Positions 58,630-64,000 of a stretch of DNA of 64,000 nt are shown here, one piece after another (the first letter of the stretch is position 1; each line of letters starts with the position of its first letter). Source of the DNA: Ensifer sp. LCM 4579 (lineage in GTDB: Bacteria > Pseudomonadota > Alphaproteobacteria > Rhizobiales > Rhizobiaceae); assembly GCF_001854885.1 (NCBI RefSeq), contig NZ_MDDV01000004.1, positions 1-64,000 of the forward strand, in the 5' to 3' direction. Position numbers and translations under genes: made by a program. Under the pieces are notes generated by a model, which saw only the letters and a program-made list of their open reading frames with translations, was not told the origin of the DNA and did no database searches.

Positions 58630-59751
58630 ATGGCTTCTCTCTTCGACCCGATCAAAGTCGGTGACATCGCGCTCAAGAACCGCATCGTTATGGCGCCATT
58701 GACCCGCAACCGGTCACCGGGGGCGGTGCCGAATACCCTCAACGCAACTTATTACGAGCAGCGCGCCTCGGCCGGGCTCCTGATCACCGAGGCAACGGCG
58801 ATCACCCACCAGGGTCAGGGCTATGCAGACGTGCCGGGCCTTTACACGACCGAAGCGCTCGAGGGCTGGCGCAAGGTCACCGATTCGGCCCACAAGGCTG
58901 GCGGCAGGATCGTCGTGCAGATGTGGCATGTCGGCCGGATCTCGCACGAGTCCCTGCAGCCGGGTGGCGGCAAGCCTGTGGCGCCCTCGGCGATCCGCGC
59001 CAAGTCGAAAACCTATCTCGTCAACGCGGACGGAACCGGCAGCTTTGCCGAAACCTCGGAACCGAGGGCGCTCGAACTCACCGAAATTGCCGGTATTGTC
59101 GAAGACTATCGCAAGGCCGCGCGCGCTGCGGTCGACGCCGGCTTCGACGGTGTCGAGATCCACGCTGCCAACGGCTACCTGATAGATCAGTTCCTGCGCT
59201 CCAGCTCCAACAAACGCAGCGATGCCTATGGTGGCTCGATCGAGAACCGAGCCCGCTTCCTGTTCGAAGTGCTCGAAGCCGTGACGAACGAGGTCGGAGC
59301 AGGCCGCGTCGGCATTCGCATCTCGCCGGTGACGCCGGCCAATGACGCCCACGATCCCGAGCCGCAGCCGCTTTTCACCTATGTGGCCGAGAAGCTCGCC
59401 CGTTATCCCCTCGCCTATATCCACATTATCGAAGGCGCGACGGGTGGCCCGCGCGACCATCAGCAGGGCGAGCGCCCGTTCGACTATGCGGCCCTTCGCT
59501 CGGCTTACACCGCGGCCGGTGGAATGGCCGCCTGGATGGCGAACAATGGCTACGACCGGGATCTGGCGATCAAGGCGGTCGAAGATGGCGAGGCCGACCT
59601 GATCGCCTTCGGCAAGCCGTTCATCGCCAATCCGGATCTGGTGCGGCGACTGAAGAACAACGCGCCCCTGAACACGCCGGACCAGGCAACCTTCTACGGT
59701 GGCGGCGCGAAGGGCTACACGGACTATCCGGCGCTCGAACAGGTCGCATGA
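58630..59751 (+). CDS. Alkene reductase, old yellow enzyme family (NemA-like)
   Basis: The 373-residue FMN enzyme has LFDPIKVGDIALKNRIVMAPLTRNRS at the start, VVQMWHVGRISHESLQPGGGKPVAPSAI, FDGVEIHAANGYLIDQFLRSSSNKRSDAYGGSIENRARFLFEV and DLIAFGKPFIANPDLVRRLKNNAPLN. His/Asn substrate ligands are in EIHAANGYL. It reduces activated C=C bonds such as N-ethylmaleimide, enones and nitro esters with NADPH. It follows an ArsR-type regulator and ends with a strong terminator. Confidence 0.92.
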   Translation: MASLFDPIKVGDIALKNRIVMAPLTRNRSPGAVPNTLNATYYEQRASAGLLITEATAITHQGQGYADVPGLYTTEALEGWRKVTDSAHKAGGRIVVQMWHVGRISHESLQPGGGKPVAPSAIRAKSKTYLVNADGTGSFAETSEPRALELTEIAGIVEDYRKAARAAVDAGFDGVEIHAANGYLIDQFLRSSSNKRSDAYGGSIENRARFLFEVLEAVTNEVGAGRVGIRISPVTPANDAHDPEPQPLFTYVAEKLARYPLAYIHIIEGATGGPRDHQQGERPFDYAALRSAYTAAGGMAAWMANNGYDRDLAIKAVEDGEADLIAFGKPFIANPDLVRRLKNNAPLNTPDQATFYGGGAKGYTDYPALEQVA

Positions 59752-59773
59752 GGCGGCCCAGCGCATTGGCCCG

Positions 59774-59803
59774 AAAGGCCCCGTTGCTCGCGGGGCCTTT
59801 TGC
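59774..59803 (+). terminator. Rho-independent terminator after the alkene reductase
   Basis: AAAGGCCCCG (59774-59783) and CGGGGCCTTT (59791-59800) form a perfect 10-base stem with a 7-base loop and end in TTTT, 22 bases after the reductase stop. Confidence 0.85.
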
Positions 59804-59884
59804 ATTGCGGCCGGCAAATTGAGCCGCTACAGCGATAGCGGTCTTGCGGGCGCTTCATGCCTGCGCGCAGCGAAGGAGGGTGGC

Positions 59885-60394
59885 GTGCACATACGGGACG
59901 CGGTCGAAACCGATCTCCAGGAAATCTGCGACATCTACAATGATGCGGTGGCGAACACGACGGCGATCTGGAACGAAACGCTCGTCGATGTGGCCAACCG
60001 AGCGGGCTGGCTGAGGGCGCGGAAGGCCGCGGGCTTTCCGGTGCTTGTCGCGCTTTCCGACGAGAGCGAAGTCGTCGGCTATGGCTCCTTCGGCGAATGG
60101 CGCGCCTTCGACGGATACCGCCACACCGTCGAGCACTCGGTCTATGTGCGCCGGGACCAGCGCGGTGGCGGCATCGGCCGGGCGTTGATGCTGGCGCTGA
60201 TCGAAAGGGCCGAGGCGCTCGGCAAGCATGTGATGGTCGCTGGGATCGAGTCGGGCAATCTCGCATCGATCCGCCTGCATGAACGGCTGGGTTTTGACCG
60301 GACCGGTCATATGAAGGAGGTCGGCACGAAATTCGGCCGCTGGCTCGACCTGACCTTCATGCAATTGATCCTGCGCACCGGCTCCCCGGAATGA
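59885..60394 (+). CDS. GNAT N-acetyltransferase, phosphinothricin acetyltransferase-like
   Basis: The 169-residue protein has the GNAT pattern of the Pat/Bar/MddA class: IRDAVETDLQEICDIYNDAVANTTAIWNETLVDVANRAGWL, YGSFGEWRAFDGYRHTVEHSVYVRRDQRGGGIGRALMLALIERAEALGKHVMVAGIESGNLASIRLHERLGF. The acetyl-CoA loop is RRDQRGGGIGRAL (about 88-100). Enzymes of the group acetylate methionine sulfoximine, methionine sulfone or phosphinothricin. GTG 59885 with AAGGAGGG ahead is the start; an open frame upstream reaches 59699. Confidence 0.9.
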   Translation: MHIRDAVETDLQEICDIYNDAVANTTAIWNETLVDVANRAGWLRARKAAGFPVLVALSDESEVVGYGSFGEWRAFDGYRHTVEHSVYVRRDQRGGGIGRALMLALIERAEALGKHVMVAGIESGNLASIRLHERLGFDRTGHMKEVGTKFGRWLDLTFMQLILRTGSPE

Positions 60395-60478
60395 CGATCG
60401 AGTGACGATCCCCTTTGCTGTTTTTCGTCGTCGGCGAAGATGTTATCAATAGGGGCTCGTTCGTCGCTGGGGAGCCGC

Positions 60479-61564
60479 ATGGTCGAGCAAGGCAGAGGGG
60501 AATACCACATCCGCGATAGCCGCGCCGGGCGTCTCGCGCGCGCTGCCGGGGCGGCGCTAAGCAGGTCCCGCAAAGGCTTCCCGCAGTATTGCGATCAGAA
60601 GCTGCGGCAATCAAAGGAATCCAAGAAAAGATTTCGGCGTTTCTCCGCAAATCTCTGCTTGGTGATCGGGGTCTGGCTGACTGCCGAAGCCACCGATGTT
60701 GCTCAGGCGGGCACCGACGCGCCGGTCGATTCGCGAAAGTGCCTTTATTCGGGTGTTTCGGCGGTGAACCCATCTATCCCGCTCTGCATCAGCGGCAAGA
60801 GCTTCGCCCGGGACGTCTGCGGCATCATTGAGCATTATGCGGAGGCGAACGATCTGCCGGCGCCGTTTTTCGCGCGGTTGATCTGGCGCGAAAGCCTGTT
60901 CCAGCCGGACGCGATCAGCCCCAAAGGGGCCGAGGGGATCGCCCAGTTCATGCCGGGCACGGCAAAGCTGCGGGGCTTGTCCAACAGTTTCGATGCGATT
61001 GCCGCCCTGGAAAAGTCGGCCGAATATTTGCGCGAACTGAAGCTTCGCTATGGCAATCTCGGTTTTGCCGCCGCCGCCTACAATGCCGGCGAAGCCGGGC
61101 TCGAGCGCTTTCTGGAGGACGAGCGGCTGCCCTATGAGACGCGCGATTACGTCCTGGCGATCACCGCGCATCCGGTGGAGGATTGGCGCGACAATCCGCC
61201 GAAATCGCTCGACCTGGCGCTCGACAAGCACAAGAACTTCCTCGAAGGCTGCGTCGCGCTTGCCAGCACCCGCCGGCTGCGTGACGTGGTCGTGGCCGAC
61301 GAGGCCGCCTGGGCGCCCTGGGGCGTTCAACTGGCGGCGCACTTTCAGAAATCCGTCGCCAAGCGTCTGTTCCTGAACGCCATCAAGAGGTTGCCGGCGC
61401 CGATCAGCGGCGAGAAGGCGGTCCTCGTGCGTGAGCGAAATGGCAGCTTCGGAGCGCGCAGCCGCTATGCCGCCCGGATCGGCCGCGAAAGCCGGGCCGA
61501 GGCGGATACGCTCTGCGACACGATTCGCCGGAGCGGCGGCTCCTGCATCGTCTTCAGGAACTGA
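60479..61564 (+). CDS. Lytic transglycosylase, SLT domain
   Basis: The 361-residue protein has a basic N-terminus (about 1-45), a hydrophobic export segment (ANLCLVIGVWLTAEATDVAQA) and an SLT domain: FARLIWRESLFQPDAISPKGAEGIAQFMPGTA near residues 130-162, with catalytic Glu in RES. NLGFAAAAYNAGEAGLERFLEDERLPYETRDYV follows. The last 40 residues (RAEADTLCDTIRRSGGSCIVFRN) look like half of a SPOR-type repeat. It cleaves glycan strands of peptidoglycan. ATG 60479 has GGGGAG ahead; a longer frame starts 60440. Part of its 5' region is repeated at 62719-62843. Confidence 0.88.
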   Translation: MVEQGRGEYHIRDSRAGRLARAAGAALSRSRKGFPQYCDQKLRQSKESKKRFRRFSANLCLVIGVWLTAEATDVAQAGTDAPVDSRKCLYSGVSAVNPSIPLCISGKSFARDVCGIIEHYAEANDLPAPFFARLIWRESLFQPDAISPKGAEGIAQFMPGTAKLRGLSNSFDAIAALEKSAEYLRELKLRYGNLGFAAAAYNAGEAGLERFLEDERLPYETRDYVLAITAHPVEDWRDNPPKSLDLALDKHKNFLEGCVALASTRRLRDVVVADEAAWAPWGVQLAAHFQKSVAKRLFLNAIKRLPAPISGEKAVLVRERNGSFGARSRYAARIGRESRAEADTLCDTIRRSGGSCIVFRN

Positions 61565-61650
61565 CCGCATGAATTGACTGGTTTGTAAACTTAATATATT
61601 GATGGGCAGGATATCTACTTTTGGTTGTGCTTGCGCAAGAGGGGAGTGGA

Positions 61651-62586
61651 ATGATGGACGTCGCCGTAATCATTCCATTTTATCAAGCCGAGACCGGTAT
61701 TCTGACGCGATCTCTGGACTGCATATTCCGTCAGACCTACCAAGACGTCCTCGTCCTCGTCGTGGATGATGAAAGTCCTTTGCCGCCAGCAGCAGAAGTC
61801 GAGTGCCGTCCTGAGAGCGAGCGTGCACGCATAAGGATCATCTCGCGCAAGAACGGTGGACCGGGAAGCGCCCGCAACGCCGGACTCGACTGTATTGCGT
61901 CCGAGGTCCGTTATATCGCCTTCCTGGATTCCGACGATGTCTGGACACAAGATCATCTGCAATATGCCATCGAAGCGCTCGGGCGCGGCTACGAATTCTA
62001 TTTTGCTGACTATACCTGGCCTTCGCGCAGCTCGACACGTCTCACCCAGACGCACCTGACCAAGTTCGGCAGGGGGCTGGATGCCGAGGGCAGGCTTTTC
62101 GCCCTCGACGCCGATTTCTTCGAAATCATCTTGACTTCATGGCCCGTGCACATTTCGGCCACGGTAATCGACGCGCGGGACCTTGGGAGCGTCCGTTTCG
62201 ACGAGCGCTTGCGACTGTCATCGGAAGACCAGATGTATTTCCTCCAATGCGCCCGCAAAACATCGAAGGTATGTTTTCGCAACGAGGTAACGATGCGGCT
62301 CGACGACGGGCTTAACATCTTCCGTCGACAGCCCGTAGGGACGCGGGGTTTTTCCAGGAGCCGGATCTCAAATGCGTATTTTCACAGGCTCGTCCAGCCG
62401 CTCGCCGACGCACGGTCCGATGCTGCGCAAACAAGGAACCGTGACCTTTTCCGAACCAATGTGCGGGATTTCGTTCGTTCCGAGGTGAAATCACTTATCT
62501 TCAAACGGCGGGCGCATCCCTCTCTCTACTGGCCCGCCTGCCGTGTCTTCTTCGCCCGTTCCGTTCCCGAAACCTGTCCTTTATAG
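61651..62586 (+). CDS. Glycosyltransferase family 2 protein
   Basis: The 311-residue protein has the GT-A pattern VAVIIPFYQAETGILTRSLDCIFRQTYQDVLVLVVDDESPLP at the start, KNGGPGSARNAGLDCIASEVRYIAFLDSDDVWTQDHLQYAIEAL with the DSDD metal site near residue 95, and SSEDQMYFLQCAR, the ED acceptor motif. It should transfer a sugar to a polysaccharide or LPS. GAGGGGAG precedes ATG 61651. It stands alone, flanked by a repeat element and duplicated pieces of the lytic transglycosylase gene, which suggests it entered by rearrangement. Confidence 0.88.
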   Translation: MMDVAVIIPFYQAETGILTRSLDCIFRQTYQDVLVLVVDDESPLPPAAEVECRPESERARIRIISRKNGGPGSARNAGLDCIASEVRYIAFLDSDDVWTQDHLQYAIEALGRGYEFYFADYTWPSRSSTRLTQTHLTKFGRGLDAEGRLFALDADFFEIILTSWPVHISATVIDARDLGSVRFDERLRLSSEDQMYFLQCARKTSKVCFRNEVTMRLDDGLNIFRRQPVGTRGFSRSRISNAYFHRLVQPLADARSDAAQTRNRDLFRTNVRDFVRSEVKSLIFKRRAHPSLYWPACRVFFARSVPETCPL

Positions 62587-62608
62587 CGCCGGGCTATTCT
62601 TGCGAACG

Positions 62609-62713
62609 CTACAGCGCCGCGCGTCTTTTCAGACGCGCAAAGGTCGCTGTAACGCTTGAATCTGCGCATCGAGCTTTCCGAAAATCGGGTACGATTTTCG
62701 GGCCGATGCGCTA
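62609..62713. repeat. RIME-like palindromic repeat, copy 2
   Basis: It is almost identical to the element at 40994-41099, from CTACAGCGCCGCGCGTCTTT to GGGCCGATGCGCTA, with a few single-base differences (for example CGCTTGAATC instead of CTCTTTGAATC). It follows the glycosyltransferase stop by 22 bases. Confidence 0.85.
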
Positions 62714-62718
62714 AACTG

Positions 62719-62843
62719 AGCAGGTCCCGCAAAAGCGCCCCGCGGTCCGGCTGGCTGCCGAAGCCGCCGATGTTGCTCAGGCGCGTACAGGCGCACCGGT
62801 CGATTCGCGAAAGTGCCTTTTCGGGTGTCTCGGCGGTGAATCC
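62719..62843 (+). pseudogene. Partial duplicate of the lytic transglycosylase 5' region
   Basis: Bases 62719-62745 resemble 60560-60588 (AGCAGGTCCCGCAAA) and 62748-62843 resemble 60673-60774. Shared blocks include CTGCCGAAGCC, CGATGTTGCTCAGGCG and CCGGTCGATTCGCGAAAGTG, then CCTTTT. About 80 bases present in the gene are missing in this copy. It has no ribosome-binding site or intact frame and is a degenerate remnant. Confidence 0.75.
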
Positions 62844-62859
62844 TGGGGCGTTCAGATGC

Positions 62860-63894
62860 TCAGGAATTGAGATCGATGCGCTCCAGCGCCACGCCATGCC
62901 GGCTGCCGGCAAGATTATTCTTCCGCCCCGGCGTCAGGCAACCAAGCGACCGGAGAGTTTCGGCGACAGCCTTCTCGATCGGCGTGTGCGGCTCTTCGCC
63001 CAAGAGTGTGATGAGCCGATCGTTTCGCATTTCGATCGGCTCGCGCCAGAGGTAACGCATCTCCTTCAATTCCCGGAAGAAATGCACGAAGGGCGAGGCA
63101 GTTGCCACGAGCCACCAGGGGAAAGCCCGGACCTTGAGGTCTGGTCGTCCAAGGGCTCGGCGGATGGCGGCAATCATCTTCGTACCGTCGTCGTCGAAAA
63201 CGCCACGCATGTGATAGACGGCGAATCGCGGAAGGCTGTCCGCCCGCTCGATCAGGCGGATCATCGTTTCGGCCACGTCCGGCAAATAGGCCCACTGGTG
63301 GGCGATGCCCTTCCGGCCGGGATAGTTGATCGCCTTCAGCGTTTTTCCCGGTGTCACCAGGCCCTGGGAAAACCAGTTGTTCGCGGCATCCGGACCGAAG
63401 AAATCTCCGGCGCGCAGGATGATGACGCCGACGCCCCTGCCTGCAGCGGATTTCAGCCTCGCTTCCATCTCCCGGCGAATGGCGCCCTTGCCTGTCTGCG
63501 GGTACTGCGGCGAGTCTTCGGTGATGAGCGGAAATGCATCCGGTCCGAAATTGTAGACCGTACCCGGAAGGACGATGCGCGCGCCGACCGCCTCCGCCGC
63601 GGCGATCGTGTTGTCGAGCATCGGCAGCACCAGCTGACCCCAGTTGCGATAACCGGGCGGGTTTACCGCATGAATGATGAAGGATGCTCCTTCGGCCGCA
63701 ATCCGCATGGCTGCCGCATCCATGGCATCGCCTTGGATCCATTGGAAGTTCGGCTCCTTGTTCGCTGCATCCGCCGCCTTGCGGTGCAGGGCCCGGATTG
63801 TCCAGCCGCGCGCGTGCAGCCCTCGCGCGACCGTGCCGCCGATACCACCGGTGGCGCCCACCACGAGTACCGTTCTATCCTGTCTATCGGTCAT
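62860..63894 (-). CDS. NAD-dependent epimerase/dehydratase family protein
   Basis: The 344-residue protein is an extended SDR: RTVLVVGATGGIGGTVARGLHARG near residues 7-30, HAVNPPGYRNWGQLVLPMLDNTIAAAEAVGARIVLPGTVYNFGPDAFPLITED, and GKGAIRREMEARLK in place of the usual YxxxK (Lys in the tail part), so catalysis may be atypical. RAGDFFGPDAANNWF follows. ATG 63894 has GGAG six bases ahead; the frame is open to the window end. Related rhizobial proteins are described only as NAD-dependent epimerases; the substrate is unknown. A divergent gene begins at the window end. Confidence 0.82.
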   Translation of the reverse strand: MTDRQDRTVLVVGATGGIGGTVARGLHARGWTIRALHRKAADAANKEPNFQWIQGDAMDAAAMRIAAEGASFIIHAVNPPGYRNWGQLVLPMLDNTIAAAEAVGARIVLPGTVYNFGPDAFPLITEDSPQYPQTGKGAIRREMEARLKSAAGRGVGVIILRAGDFFGPDAANNWFSQGLVTPGKTLKAINYPGRKGIAHQWAYLPDVAETMIRLIERADSLPRFAVYHMRGVFDDDGTKMIAAIRRALGRPDLKVRAFPWWLVATASPFVHFFRELKEMRYLWREPIEMRNDRLITLLGEEPHTPIEKAVAETLRSLGCLTPGRKNNLAGSRHGVALERIDLNS

Positions 63895-63985
63895 CTCTGT
63901 CTCCATCGGTTCGATGAACCAAGGATCACCGACATCCAGGATAAACGGAATTGTCGAAATAGCTTTCCCAGCTATACTGAAATTT

Positions 63986-64000
63986 ATGAGCAAGTCCGAA
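63986..64000 (+). CDS. Start of a divergent gene (partial)
   Basis: ATG at 63986 begins the frame MSKSE, which runs off the window. Position, divergent to the epimerase gene with a 91-base gap, would suit a transcriptional regulator. Too little sequence for any assignment. Confidence 0.3.

Noticed and set aside
1-64000. tRNA or rRNA genes
   Set aside because: No cloverleaf with GGTTCGAATC-type T-arm and no ribosomal RNA sequence was recognised on either strand by eye; a tRNAscan run would be decisive.

Overview
The window reads as chromosome of a Sinorhizobium/Ensifer-type alphaproteobacterium. The main support is the block greA-lpsB / lpsEDC-lrp / trxB-lsrB followed by two tandem AbcR-type small RNAs, an order known from Sinorhizobium meliloti. 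RIME-like palindromic repeats, high GC and GTG/TTG starts fit this. Names rest on recognising protein motifs by eye; no database search was run.

Left part (1-34 kb), mostly accessory. Positions 1-1200 hold insertion-sequence debris (IS30-type transposase fragment, IS21-like end repeats) and a ParD/ParE-type toxin-antitoxin pair. From 20.9 kb back to 1.4 kb every gene lies on the minus strand. In transcription order these are: PxpA, biotin carboxyl carrier, biotin carboxylase, PxpB and PxpC; a TorT-like binding protein with a ribose-type ABC transporter; an AraC regulator; the two subunits of a hydantoinase/5-oxoprolinase; a three-subunit molybdenum hydroxylase; and a GabT-type aminotransferase. 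A divergent LysR regulator stands at the head. Together this looks like import and breakdown of an unknown N-heterocycle or lactam: hydroxylation, ATP- or biotin-driven ring opening, then transamination of an omega-amino acid. The pairing of PxpABC with biotin carboxylase and carrier, which resembles a split urea carboxylase, is the most interesting feature of the window.

From 22 to 33 kb lies a metal-related stretch. It contains a dipeptide/nickel-type ABC importer with a Zur-like palindrome upstream, a broken CobW fragment, a cobalamin riboswitch, a DUF1636 protein with a BtuCDF-type ABC transporter, an alpha/beta hydrolase, and the DmeR/DmeF cobalt-nickel efflux pair with its G-tract operator. 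A fragment of a TPR-type cyclase and an SDR gene follow.

Right part (34-64 kb), mostly core. It holds an L,D-transpeptidase, two lipoproteins, and a three-gene unit (isoprenylcysteine methyltransferase-like, E2-type acyltransferase, SDR with a SEC-C tail). Next are tgt, queA, two cyclophilins and coaD, then a 43-residue membrane protein gene, a MATE pump, a zinc metallopeptidase, and carB and greA, each with a terminator-like hairpin in its leader. The LPS core glycosyltransferases lpsB/lpsE/lpsD/lpsC with lrp, trxB, lsrB, two AbcR sRNAs, an ArsR regulator with an old-yellow-enzyme gene, a GNAT acetyltransferase, a lytic transglycosylase, a family 2 glycosyltransferase and an NAD-dependent epimerase complete it. 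No rRNA, tRNA or CRISPR array was seen.
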